NCBI GenBank assembly: GCA_964433155.1
Contig: CAYSQE010000007.1
Span: forward strand, 1 to 62,606
Direction: 5' to 3'
DNA from: 2-01-FULL-40-13 sp964433155
GTDB lineage: Bacteria > Patescibacteriota > Microgenomatia > UBA1406 > GWC2-37-13
Length of the DNA: 62,606 nt
The position numbers and the translations under genes are program-made. The notes under the pieces are model-generated. The model searched no databases. It saw only the letters and a program-made list of their open reading frames with translations, and was not told the DNA's origin. Positions 33,372 to 41,075 of the stretch are shown one piece after another (within the stretch, counting starts at the first letter, position 1; each line of letters starts with the position of its first letter).

Positions 33372-34950
33372 TCCCCAAAAAAAAACATTTTTTATTTTGC
33401 TGTTTCTCGCAATTATTTTTATAGCGGGCGTTGTTCTTGTCTGGCAAAGATTTATCCAACCAAAAGCAACGGCTGGCGTCCCCTCGCTTTTTTTTGAGAC
33501 CAATCCAACAACCCTGCAAGCTAGTGCAAATTTTGATCTTTCTTTGAAAGTCAATCCCAATAACACCTCATTTAATGCATTTGAACTCTATATCACATAT
33601 GATTCGTCTAAGGTTGAGTTCCAAAATGTCTCTAATCAGGCGGAAAGTCTAAATTCATCCTATCTTTTAGTAACAAAAACGGTTGACGCTACAAATAATT
33701 TAATTACACTTATTGGGACAAAAACTGGTACGCCATTTTCTGGGAGTACAGCTGTAGAGCTTGCAAAGGTTGCGATGAAAGTCAAGGCTGGGGTAAGTGG
33801 AGATATCGTCTTTAGTTGGGGTGCAAATACCAAGTTGGGAGACAATCTAACGATAGAAAAACAGAACGGAACTTTTACTGTTGGTAGCGCAGGAGGCGGA
33901 GCTAGTGTTTTTTTTTCTTCATCAGCAAGTTCCTACCAGCCTGGCCAAAATTTTGACCTCGATATTAACCTCAATACAAACAATCAACAAGTAAAAGCGA
34001 TGGATGCAGTATTTTTTTACGATGATGCAAAGGTTAGCTTTCGTGGAAGTTCTCCAGAACAAAGCATAGTGATAGATTCGGCTTCAGGATTTGATACGAG
34101 TTTAGCGATAAAGACCGTTGATACGACAACCAAAAAAATTACCATAGGATTGGCTGCTCAAGGTGGATCAAATCCTACACCAGTTGTTGGTTCAGACATA
34201 AAGGTTGCGACGGTTCAATTTACCATAAAATCAGGAGCTCAGGGAACGATGAGTTTTGCTGCTGATACAGCAAGCACTGTATATGACCTGCAGACACAAA
34301 ATATTCTTACCAATAGACCAACATATTCAGTGACCATTGGTTCAGTGAATGCGACGAATACTCCAACGCCAACAACAGAGCCTGGATCGACAAATACACC
34401 TATACCAGGAGTAAATATCAATCTTAAACTCAAATTTCAAGGAATTCTTAAAAAACCAAATACTGCCACAATTATGCCAGTGAAAGTCACGGTAAGTGGC
34501 AAAGGGACGCCTGGCCCACAGGGCAGAGTTGGAGATTTTACCGTTGATGAGAACGGCATCTGGTCTGGTCGGGTTGATTTTGTTAGTTTTCCGCCAGGAT
34601 CAGATTATAAAGTTTTCGTCAAAGGACCGAAACATTTACAAAAAAGAGTCTGCGACAATGCTCCTTCTGAGAGTTTTCCCGGGAGCTATCACTGCGAGAA
34701 CGGAGTGATTACATTGGCCCCAGGGGGCAACGCCCTAGATTTTTCTACAATCTATCAGTTAGTTGGAGATTTGCCACAACAGGACGGAGTAGTCAACTCA
34801 TACGATATTTCACTTGTTCGTAATAATTTAGGTAAGTCCGATGCCCCTACTTTAGCTTTGGCAGATCTCAACCTTGACGGTATTGTTGATTCACAAGACT
34901 ATTCACTTGTCATTGCAGCGTTATCAATTCGAAGTGATGAAGGAGAATAA
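33352..34950 (+). CDS. Surface scaffold: two cohesin domains plus dockerin
   Basis: 532 aa. N-terminal TM helix (~12-31); cohesin 1 (~42-178; FFETNPTTLQASANFDLSLK, FNAFELYITYDSSKVEFQNV); cohesin 2 (~184-328; FDLDINLNTNNQQVKAMDAV, FFYDDAKVSFRG); a PT linker; a beta domain; and a dockerin (~460-525) with DGVVNSYDISLVRNN and DLNLDGIVDSQDYSLVIAAL. The combination allows chain-like polymerisation, as in cellulosome scaffoldins. Substrate-binding modules are not evident. Confidence 0.8.
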   Translation: MDFKETDPQKKTFFILLFLAIIFIAGVVLVWQRFIQPKATAGVPSLFFETNPTTLQASANFDLSLKVNPNNTSFNAFELYITYDSSKVEFQNVSNQAESLNSSYLLVTKTVDATNNLITLIGTKTGTPFSGSTAVELAKVAMKVKAGVSGDIVFSWGANTKLGDNLTIEKQNGTFTVGSAGGGASVFFSSSASSYQPGQNFDLDINLNTNNQQVKAMDAVFFYDDAKVSFRGSSPEQSIVIDSASGFDTSLAIKTVDTTTKKITIGLAAQGGSNPTPVVGSDIKVATVQFTIKSGAQGTMSFAADTASTVYDLQTQNILTNRPTYSVTIGSVNATNTPTPTTEPGSTNTPIPGVNINLKLKFQGILKKPNTATIMPVKVTVSGKGTPGPQGRVGDFTVDENGIWSGRVDFVSFPPGSDYKVFVKGPKHLQKRVCDNAPSESFPGSYHCENGVITLAPGGNALDFSTIYQLVGDLPQQDGVVNSYDISLVRNNLGKSDAPTLALADLNLDGIVDSQDYSLVIAALSIRSDEGE

Positions 34951-34957
34951 AACTAAT

Positions 34958-35097
34958 TACAAATTTCCAATAACCAAATTTCAAGTATTCCAAACAAGAT
35001 TCAATAACCAATATTCAATAATCAAATAGATTAAATTTTTGGAATTTGGAATTTGAGATTTGTTTGTTTCTTGGAAATTGGAACTTGGAATTTAATT
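34958..35097. repeat. Word-repeat palindrome (GGAATTTGG type) between cohesin genes
   Basis: Left half is made of AAATTTCCAATAACCAAATT, TTCCAAAC and AATATTCAATAATCAAAT words; right half of TTGGAATTTGGAATTTGAGA and TTGGAAATTGGAACTTGGAA words, the inverse. The pair can form a long imperfect hairpin. If read as protein, the right arm would extend the next gene by MEFEICLFLGNWNLEFNY, which I regard as non-genuine. Confidence 0.7.
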
Positions 35098-35099
35098 AT

Positions 35100-35702
35100 A
35101 TGGATTCACAGACAGATGCACCAGAGCACAGTTCAATGTTTCGATTAATTTTGTTCTTATTTTTCATTGTCCTGGCTTTTTTCCTTTTTTATTTCTATCA
35201 GACAACTAGACAGCGGGGCGGTATTGAACAAACGGCTACTGTAATTACTCCAACGACGACTTTAGAAGAAGTATCGACTAATGGTTCGATTAGTCTTAAC
35301 ATTGTAGGAGATATCACTCCAGTTGTTGGTAAAGAATTTGAGGTGGATGTCGTTGCGAATTCGGCTGGAAAGGCGATAGTTGGGTACGACCTAGTCTTTA
35401 CCCAGGATCCACAAGCCATCGAGATAAAGACAGCAACATCGCTTCTTGATGACTTCACAGTCTATCCTTCGGCAAAATCAGATAATTATGTTGTCACAGC
35501 AACCAAAAAAATTGGAAGCAATAGCCAAAGCATTTGGGACAAAACGCCAGTGCTTCGTATGAGGCTAGTTCCCAAAAAATCTGGCACATCGACAATATCT
35601 CTTTTATTACAACAGGGTTCAGAGAAAACACAGATGGTCGATGAGGCGACACAGGTATTGATGCCACAAGTTGGACAACTGACGCTTGAAATTCAACAAT
35701 AA
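35100..35702 (+). CDS. Membrane-anchored cohesin-domain protein
   Basis: 200 aa from MDSQTDAPEHSSM. TM helix ~14-35, then one cohesin (~62-195; SISLNIVGDITPVVGKEFEV, IVGYDLVFTQDPQAIEIK). I chose the ATG at 35100 since the longer frame merely translates the word-repeat arm. Third gene of the dockerin/cohesin cluster; 3 bp before the next. Confidence 0.75.
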   Translation: MDSQTDAPEHSSMFRLILFLFFIVLAFFLFYFYQTTRQRGGIEQTATVITPTTTLEEVSTNGSISLNIVGDITPVVGKEFEVDVVANSAGKAIVGYDLVFTQDPQAIEIKTATSLLDDFTVYPSAKSDNYVVTATKKIGSNSQSIWDKTPVLRMRLVPKKSGTSTISLLLQQGSEKTQMVDEATQVLMPQVGQLTLEIQQ

Positions 35703-35705
35703 TGA

Positions 35706-36326
35706 ATGAGAACATTTATACTACCAACGATTTTAGCTTTTGCAACATTCCTTTTTTCCGGGACGATATTTGGCGTCGATGCCGCATTTTTATATTTTGA
35801 TAGGAATGCTGTTTCTGCAAATTTAGGAGAAACATTCCAAGTCCAAGTCGTTGTTGATGCGGGAGTAGACCAGATCTCATCTACCGATGCATACGTACTC
35901 TATGACGCAAGTCTTCTTGAGGCTCAATCTATTGTAGCCGGGACTTTCTTTCCGACGGTTACGAACAACATAACTAGCGGCAAAATATATATTGCAGCTT
36001 TTGTCGATGATCCGGCGACCTATAAGACAGGCTCAGGTGCGATCGCCACAATTTCATTTAGAACTCTTAAGAATGGTTCGGGAACATTGTCATTTGATTG
36101 TCAGCCAGGAGTCTACAACAGCTCCAAGATTATTAAAAACGACCTAAATGCGACAAATGTAATCGAATGTTCTCAAAACGGTACGAGCACGATAACTATT
36201 GGCCAAGGGGGAGGACCATTACCAACAACCTTACCCCAAACCGGAGTATTTGAGAATGTAGCTAAAGTAGCTATTCCAGGCGCAGTTTTGCTGTTGATAG
36301 GCGGAGTTCTAAAGCTAATACTGTGA
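35706..36326 (+). CDS. Cohesin-domain protein with LPQTG cell-wall sorting signal
   Basis: 206 aa. Cleavable signal peptide (~1-22, ending GVDA), one cohesin domain (~26-160; YFDRNAVSANLGETFQVQVV), then TTLPQTGVFENVAKVAIPGA and a hydrophobic tail ending GGVLKLIL, i.e. an LPXTG motif, membrane segment and single Lys. Sortase anchoring is expected, making this the probable base on which dockerin-bearing partners dock. No sortase gene is in the window. Confidence 0.75.
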   Translation: MRTFILPTILAFATFLFSGTIFGVDAAFLYFDRNAVSANLGETFQVQVVVDAGVDQISSTDAYVLYDASLLEAQSIVAGTFFPTVTNNITSGKIYIAAFVDDPATYKTGSGAIATISFRTLKNGSGTLSFDCQPGVYNSSKIIKNDLNATNVIECSQNGTSTITIGQGGGPLPTTLPQTGVFENVAKVAIPGAVLLLIGGVLKLIL

Positions 36327-36919
36327 ATAAACTTAAAGTACCAAGGTTTGCAGCAATTGCCATAGGGGGAGTGGTTTCTATTGTGTTGCTTGTTACGGTT
36401 TTTTTAGTCACTCAAAATCTTTCTATCCGCGCAGGAGATGAGGCGCCAAGAGACGTGGTTGTTTCTGATATCACATCAACTTCAGCCAAGATAAACTGGA
36501 CGACCTCTGCAAAAACCCAGGGAGTTGTTGAATATGGAACTTCGCCAACTACACTAAATCTGGTCTTACCTGAGGCCGAGTCGACGACCGATCATGAGGT
36601 AGAGTTGACACTTTTGCAATCTGGGACAAGTTATTATTTGCAAATTTCAATTGGCGGAAAAAAATTTGACAACGCCGGAGTTCCCTGGACGTTCTCAACC
36701 AAAGGAGAAGGGGATGATAATCCATCTTTAACTCCCACCTCTTCCACGCGTCCAACGCCAATTTCAACAGTTGTGATTCCCAATCCAAATGAGAGTTCAT
36801 GCGATGAAAAGATTTGTGAGCGCATAAAACTTAAGATAGGACAAGGCTGCATAACCCAAGATTATATTAAATGTCTTAAAAACGAGTCTCCCACATTTGC
36901 TCCATTGACTACACCCTAA
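36323..36919 (+). CDS. Membrane-anchored fibronectin type III domain protein
   Basis: 198 aa, GTG start overlapping the previous stop (GTGA). TM helix ~10-30; an Fn3-like domain (~40-130) with PRDVVVSDITSTSAKINWTT and GVVEYGTSPTTLNLVLPEAE, the pattern of purple-acid-phosphatase-type N-terminal domains; a short PT linker; and a Cys-bearing tail (CDEKICERIKLKIGQGC). Last gene of the surface cluster; its end overlaps the convergent M50 gene by 4 bp. Confidence 0.7.
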   Translation: MNKLKVPRFAAIAIGGVVSIVLLVTVFLVTQNLSIRAGDEAPRDVVVSDITSTSAKINWTTSAKTQGVVEYGTSPTTLNLVLPEAESTTDHEVELTLLQSGTSYYLQISIGGKKFDNAGVPWTFSTKGEGDDNPSLTPTSSTRPTPISTVVIPNPNESSCDEKICERIKLKIGQGCITQDYIKCLKNESPTFAPLTTP

Positions 36920-37572
36920 ATTATTCCAGCTGCAGGTGTGATAGGTATTAATAGATTTAACACAAATGTTGTGACAGGTCTTATGACAATATCGAGTAAA
37001 GATCTTCTACCAAAAGGAAATATGAGCATTAAAAGAAAAATTAAACCGTACCTTTCGAGTTGATACCATTCTCTCGCTTTTTCTTCGTTTAATATTCCAC
37101 CGACTATTTTAAAACCGTCTAGAGGATGGATTGGGAGCAAGTTAAAGACCCCAAGGATAACATTTAAAGAAATGATCGGAACTAAGATAAAATAACCTAT
37201 AGTTTGAAAAACTGAAAGATTAAAAAATAATATCAATTTTAGCAGTATAGAAAGAAGTAAAGCCAAAATAAAGTTAGAAATAGGCCCGGCTAAAGATATG
37301 ATTGCCGCGTCTTTTCTGGGGTTTTTTAGATTGAATGGATCGAATCCAACCGGTTTGCCCCAGCCAAAACCAAAGATAAAAAGAAATAACAGGCCATAGA
37401 GGTCAATATGGACGAATGGATTTAGTTTTAGCCTACCGGCAAGCCTAGGTGTGGGATCTCCCAGATAATCAGCTGCAAACGCATGAGAAAATTCGTGGAT
37501 TGTTATTGCAATCAATAGGGCAATTAGGTAGACGATAAATAAGAGGGGATTGGAAAAAAGATAAGATATCAT
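36916..37572 (-). CDS. M50 site-2-protease family membrane metallopeptidase
   Basis: 218 aa with ~5-6 membrane helices. The zinc site HEFSHAF is at residues 26-32, and the third ligand is in NLLPIHPLDGFKI (~148-160). The LGDPTPRLAGRLKLNPFVHI segment after the zinc helix is typical of the compact SpoIVFB/S2P-like group without PDZ. It cleaves membrane proteins within the bilayer; the target is unknown. Divergent from L28 across a word-repeat palindrome. Confidence 0.88.
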   Translation of the reverse strand: MISYLFSNPLLFIVYLIALLIAITIHEFSHAFAADYLGDPTPRLAGRLKLNPFVHIDLYGLLFLFIFGFGWGKPVGFDPFNLKNPRKDAAIISLAGPISNFILALLLSILLKLILFFNLSVFQTIGYFILVPIISLNVILGVFNLLPIHPLDGFKIVGGILNEEKAREWYQLERYGLIFLLMLIFPFGRRSLLDIVIRPVTTFVLNLLIPITPAAGII

Positions 37573-37671
37573 CTTAAAACTTGTAACCTATAACTTGTAA
37601 CTTTTTATTTGAATTCATTACATTGTTATGATATCATAAAGTTTCAAGTTAAACGTTTCAAGTTACAAAAA
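37573..37671. repeat. Word-repeat palindrome spanning the divergent M50-L28 promoter region
   Basis: Left arm 37573-37608 (CTTAAAACTTGTAACCTATA then ACTTGTAACTTTTT) and right arm 37638-37668 (AAGTTTCAAGTTAAACGTTT then CAAGTTACAAA) are inverted. Between them lies a possible promoter for L28, TTGAAT (37609) with TATCAT 17 bp later. The right arm would therefore be the L28 mRNA leader. Confidence 0.65.
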
Positions 37672-37998
37672 ATGAACAAATGTTATAACTGCGGCAAAGG
37701 GGTCTTATATGGGCGAAGTCATACCCATCATCGAGGTGTGGCGGGTGGACGTTGGAAAAAGAGAGCGCCGAAAACTAGGCGTATCTTTGAGCCAAATCTT
37801 CAACATGTGGATATTGTTGAAAACGGTGAAATAAAGATAGTTAAGCTTTGCACAAGATGTTTAAAGAGAATAAAAAAAGACGTAAGAGAAGGAAAGAAGC
37901 CATTTTTAGAATTAGCTTATTACCAAGCCAAATTAGCAACCGCGTCGGTTGCTAAAAGGTTGGCGCAACAGTCTTCAGCTGTCCCAGTGTCGATATAA
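37672..37998 (+). CDS. rpmB: Large ribosomal subunit protein L28 (zinc-binding form)
   Basis: 108 aa from MNKCYNCGKGVLYGRSHTHH. L28 fold marker RGVAGGRWKKRAPKTRRIFE then NLQHVDIVENG; two CxxC pairs (CYNC at 4-7 and CTRC near 62-65) show the zinc-ribbon form. The C-terminal ~35 residues (ELAYYQAKLATASVAKRLAQ...) extend beyond usual L28. The ATG at 37672 is chosen since the upstream frame is only element sequence. Essential 50S component. Confidence 0.88.
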   Translation: MNKCYNCGKGVLYGRSHTHHRGVAGGRWKKRAPKTRRIFEPNLQHVDIVENGEIKIVKLCTRCLKRIKKDVREGKKPFLELAYYQAKLATASVAKRLAQQSSAVPVSI

Positions 37999-38021
37999 AC
38001 AGCGTCTGGTATACTTTTTCT

Positions 38022-38699
38022 ATGATCCTTTCGAAAAAGAAAAGATATTTGCAGATAGCACTTAATTCTACATTGGATGAGGCTTTTTACATAATCCAAA
38101 ATCTTCCGGTGAGCGATAGAATTATCATTGAAGCAGGCACCCCACTGATCAAGGAGTATGGTGTTGAGGCTATTCGAAGTATTTACTCTCGCTGGGCTTG
38201 GAAAACAAGACAACAAAATATTGATCCTTATGTAGTTGCCGACCTAAAAGCGATGGATCGAGGAGATAGAGAAGTACAGATTGCTAAAGACGGAGGTGCT
38301 TCGGCCGCGATTTGCTTAGGTCAAGCACCGGTTGAAGTAATAAATAATTTTATTGCGACTTGCCAAAAATTTGCTATGGATAGTATGTTAGACGTGATGA
38401 ATATAGACTTTCCGATAAAAATTTTAAGAAGGCTAAAAAAATTACCCGATGTTGTGCTGTTACACAAGGGAGTAGATGAGGAAAAGTTTAATAAAGACAA
38501 GCCAATTCCCTATATTCAGATCAATAAGGTATTAAGTACATATAATGTTCTCATATCTATCGCAGGTGGAGATACTATCCGCGAGGTTCAACGTGCAATT
38601 TTTAACGGTGCACATATTGTTGTCGTTTGGAAGGAATTTTATCGGTCCTCAGTCGATACAGAAAAATTAGCAGCAGAATTTCTCAAGGAAATAAAATGA
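38022..38699 (+). CDS. OMP-decarboxylase superfamily protein (hexulose-6-phosphate synthase-like)
   Basis: 225 aa, a single beta/alpha barrel. YLQIALNSTLDEAFYIIQNL, then IIIEAGTPLIKEYGVEAIRS and VADLKAMDRGDREVQIAKDG (the Asp-Lys-x-x-Asp catalytic/metal motif near 73-77) and ISIAGGDTIREVQRAIFNGA (phosphate-binding loop). The EAGTPLIK signature favours the 3-hexulose-6-phosphate/3-keto-gulonate group over OMPDC. It would condense ribulose-5-phosphate with formaldehyde or the reverse, supplying pentose phosphates. A TATACT box ends six bases before the ATG. Confidence 0.82.
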   Translation: MILSKKKRYLQIALNSTLDEAFYIIQNLPVSDRIIIEAGTPLIKEYGVEAIRSIYSRWAWKTRQQNIDPYVVADLKAMDRGDREVQIAKDGGASAAICLGQAPVEVINNFIATCQKFAMDSMLDVMNIDFPIKILRRLKKLPDVVLLHKGVDEEKFNKDKPIPYIQINKVLSTYNVLISIAGGDTIREVQRAIFNGAHIVVVWKEFYRSSVDTEKLAAEFLKEIK

Positions 38700-38709
38700 C
38701 AAGAAATTT

Positions 38710-39468
38710 TTATTTTTGAACTAACTTCTTAAATCCTTCGATTACTTCAACTGGCACAGCAAACACCACCGTATTTGCCGGATTGGCTGTTGTCGATTCA
38801 ATTGTTTGCAGAGTGCGAAGTGAAATAGCTCCGCTTTGAGAAAGCCTTGACATGGCTTTATCTAAATTTTGAGAAGCACTCAGCTCTCCCTCTGAACGGA
38901 TTATCGTTGCTCTTCTTTCTCTTTCTGCCTCAGCCTGTTTTGCCATGACCCGTTTCATATCAGCTGGTACCTCGATATCTTGGATTTTAATGGCGGTGAC
39001 ATCTATTCCCCAGTCTGTCGTTTCTTGATCAACTATCGTTTTGATTTCATCAGCGATCTTCTGTCGTTCAGTCAAAAGGCCATCCAGTTCAACTCCGCCT
39101 ATAATATCTCGAAGAGCAGTTTGAGCGTACTGAGTAATAGCATAGGTATAGTCTTGAATCTTTAAAACAGCATCTTCTGGTTTTTTAACTTGAAAATAGA
39201 CGACGGCATTTATACCCACAGGTACATTATCTCTAGTAATGACCTCTTGTTGAGGAATATCAGAAGTTGTTATCCTCATATCGACTTTGATCACTCTTTG
39301 CAGAATTGGGATTAGAATATTCAAACCAGGTTGTAAAGTGCTTGAGTATTGACCAAGCGTAAGTACTACACCTCTTTCATATTGATCGATGATGATGAGT
39401 ATCTTGAGAAGAAAATTCAGCGAAAAAAAAATTCCAATGATGACAAAAATTACTATAAAGAAAGCCAT
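38710..39468 (-). CDS. Slipin/stomatin-type SPFH (band 7) protein
   Basis: 252 aa. One N-terminal membrane hairpin (~1-28), then the band-7 domain: YERGVVLTLGQYSSTLQPGL, IKVDMRITTSDIPQQEVITR and DNVPVGINAVVYFQV, ending with the helical VMAKQAEAERERRATIIRSE GEL region and a hydrophobic VVFAVPVEVIEGF. Slipins scaffold membrane microdomains and often partner an NfeD protease, which is absent here. Divergent from nothing close; it is convergent with the barrel enzyme. Confidence 0.9.
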   Translation of the reverse strand: MAFFIVIFVIIGIFFSLNFLLKILIIIDQYERGVVLTLGQYSSTLQPGLNILIPILQRVIKVDMRITTSDIPQQEVITRDNVPVGINAVVYFQVKKPEDAVLKIQDYTYAITQYAQTALRDIIGGVELDGLLTERQKIADEIKTIVDQETTDWGIDVTAIKIQDIEVPADMKRVMAKQAEAERERRATIIRSEGELSASQNLDKAMSRLSQSGAISLRTLQTIESTTANPANTVVFAVPVEVIEGFKKLVQK

Positions 39469-39519
39469 AGCTTAATCATAGATATTTTTTTAAATTTGTC
39501 AAACCCGATTCAATCGGAC

Positions 39520-40104
39520 TCAATATTTGAGTTTTTTTAACTTTCCTTCCTGTTCTTCATAGAGTTGAGTATTTTGTTCGAGAGCTCTTTGTGTGAACAG
39601 GATACCATAGAGATGATCGACTTCGTGCTGGATTATTACAGCCCTAAAACCTCTAAACCATTTTTTATGCGATTTACCATTCAAGTCTTGATATTCAATC
39701 AATACCTTAGCGGCTCTGCTTACACCACCCCAGATTTTGGGTATTGAAAGACAGCCCTCTAACTTATTTCGCTTTTTCTTTTTTGTTTTAGGTTTGACGT
39801 TTGATGTTTGATGAGTTTCTTCATTTGTTATTTCATCTTCCAACTTCAAACTTCCTACCTCAAACTTTAAAATTCTTGGGTTTACAAATGCCTCAGTTTT
39901 AGCTTTAGAGGATGGTTTAATGATAAATAGTGCAAGGTTTACCCCAACCTGTGGAGCGGCAAGCCCTACACCCTGAGGGTTTACCTGTGCATTCAATGTC
40001 TCTATCATTTCATCGACCATCTTTGTTAGATCTTGATCAAATTTATCAACCTTTTTTACCCGAGAAGCGAGAATAGGGTTTGGAACTTTGACAATATTTA
40101 GCAT
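39520..40104 (-). CDS. def: Peptide deformylase with an element-derived insertion
   Basis: 194 aa. Three catalytic motifs are intact: GVGLAAPQVG (45-54), EGCLS (116-120) and HEVDH (160-164), which together bind the metal and remove formyl from nascent Met. Between strand ILKFE (~82) and KLEGCLS lies ~31 foreign residues (VGSLKLEDEITNEETHQTSN, then VKPKTKKKKRN), coincident with a word-repeat palindrome in the DNA. In other deformylases this loop is only a few residues, so the insertion is tolerated at a surface turn. Confidence 0.9.
   Translation of the reverse strand: MLNIVKVPNPILASRVKKVDKFDQDLTKMVDEMIETLNAQVNPQGVGLAAPQVGVNLALFIIKPSSKAKTEAFVNPRILKFEVGSLKLEDEITNEETHQTSNVKPKTKKKKRNKLEGCLSIPKIWGGVSRAAKVLIEYQDLNGKSHKKWFRGFRAVIIQHEVDHLYGILFTQRALEQNTQLYEEQEGKLKKLKY
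39788..39870. repeat. Word-repeat palindrome inside def (GTTTGATG type)
   Basis: TAGGTTTGACGTTTGATGTT then TGATGA on one side and CATCTTCCAACTTCAAACTT then CCTACCTCAAAC on the other are inverted word runs ~20 bp apart. Encodes the ~31-residue non-conserved loop of the deformylase. Confidence 0.7.
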
Positions 40105-40197
40105 GTTTAGATTATTATGCCAAGCCGAAAAACAACCTGCCAGGTTGATTTTAGCCTGTTGTTTTGCTTAAACTTAAGATATTATATAATAAAATCG

Positions 40198-41022
40198 ATG
40201 AAACTCTCACTTTGCATAGCTACCTATAACGAAGAGTCGAACATCCATTATCCCCTTGATTCTGCATATGATCTGGTTGATGAGGTTATCGTAGTTGATG
40301 GTGGATCAACCGACAAAACAGTTGAGATAGCAAGATCCTATGGGAAAAAAATAAGGGTTTACAACGAGAAATATGAGCCGATGTTCCATATCAATAAGCA
40401 AAAAGCCATCGACCGGGCAAAAGGGGAGTGGATATTGCAACTGGACTCAGATGAGGCTTTAAGTGTTGGGCTGAAACAAGAGATAGCTAAATGGTTAGAT
40501 GGTTACATGGTTAAAAAAAATAGCCATTTAGCTATGCAGCCATTTAACTATGTGGCATTTTGGATTCCTCGCAAAAATTTCTTTCTCACCCGTTTTCTCA
40601 GCAAGGGAGGTCAGTATCCAGACTATACGATTAGACTTTATAAAAACGGCGTTGCAAGATTTCCCTTGAAAAGCATTCACGAAAACGTTGAGATTAAGGG
40701 TGGAATTGGTCACCTAAATAATCCAATCTTACATTATGCCGACCCGAACTTTTCCCGCTACCTCATGCGTTGGGATCGCTACACAAACTTAGAAGCAGAA
40801 GAGCTAGTTAAAAAACTACGAACTATGAACTACAAACTACAAACAGTCTGGATTTTTTTCGAATATTTCTTTATCAAACCTTCAATAACTTTTTTCAGCA
40901 TGTATTTTCGCCATCTTGGTTTCCTTGATGGCTTCCCCGGCTTTGTCTTTGCTTTATTTTCCTCAATTCGTTTCTGGGTCATTTATATCAAATGGCGCCT
41001 ATTATGGCATCAGCCGACTTGA
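40198..41022 (+). CDS. Glycosyltransferase family 2 with two element-derived insertions
   Basis: 274 aa from MKLSLCIATYNEESNIHYPL. GT2 motifs: VDEVIVVDGGSTDKTVEIAR, WILQLDSDEALS (DxD) and the later DYTIRLYKNGVARFPLKSIH. It resembles the WaaE/KdtX-like group that modifies lipid-linked sugars. Two stretches are foreign: KWLDGYMVKKNSHLAMQPFN (~97-120) and KKLRTMNYKLQT (~204-217). They match the words and even the peptides inserted in pth. The start at 40198 removes an AT-rich non-family extension. Confidence 0.82.
   Translation: MKLSLCIATYNEESNIHYPLDSAYDLVDEVIVVDGGSTDKTVEIARSYGKKIRVYNEKYEPMFHINKQKAIDRAKGEWILQLDSDEALSVGLKQEIAKWLDGYMVKKNSHLAMQPFNYVAFWIPRKNFFLTRFLSKGGQYPDYTIRLYKNGVARFPLKSIHENVEIKGGIGHLNNPILHYADPNFSRYLMRWDRYTNLEAEELVKKLRTMNYKLQTVWIFFEYFFIKPSITFFSMYFRHLGFLDGFPGFVFALFSSIRFWVIYIKWRLLWHQPT
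40487..40555. repeat. Word-repeat palindrome inside the GT2 gene (ATGGTTA type)
   Basis: GCTAAATGGTTAGATGGTTA then CATGG pairs with AGCCATTTAGCTATGCAGCC then ATTTAACTATG. The encoded GYMVKKNSHLAMQPFN corresponds residue for residue to GYMVKKNKNYLAIQPSN in pth at 11641-11725. Confidence 0.75.
40809..40848. repeat. Word-repeat arm inside the GT2 gene (AACTACGAACTATG type)
   Basis: Run of AAAAAACTACGAACTATGAA then CTACAAACTACAAAC. Same words, in the same coding phase, as 11550-11592 in pth. Only one orientation is obvious. Confidence 0.65.
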
Positions 41023-41039
41023 GCCAGGTTAAATCGGAC

Positions 41040-41067
41040 TTGACAGAGATTTAAAAATGTGTATTAA
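41040..41067 (+). promoter_or_regulatory. Promoter, leaderless type
   Basis: TTGACA (41040-41045), 16-bp spacer, TATTAA (41062-41067), then ATG eight bases later at 41076. Confidence 0.55.
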
Positions 41068-41075
41068 TTACTATT

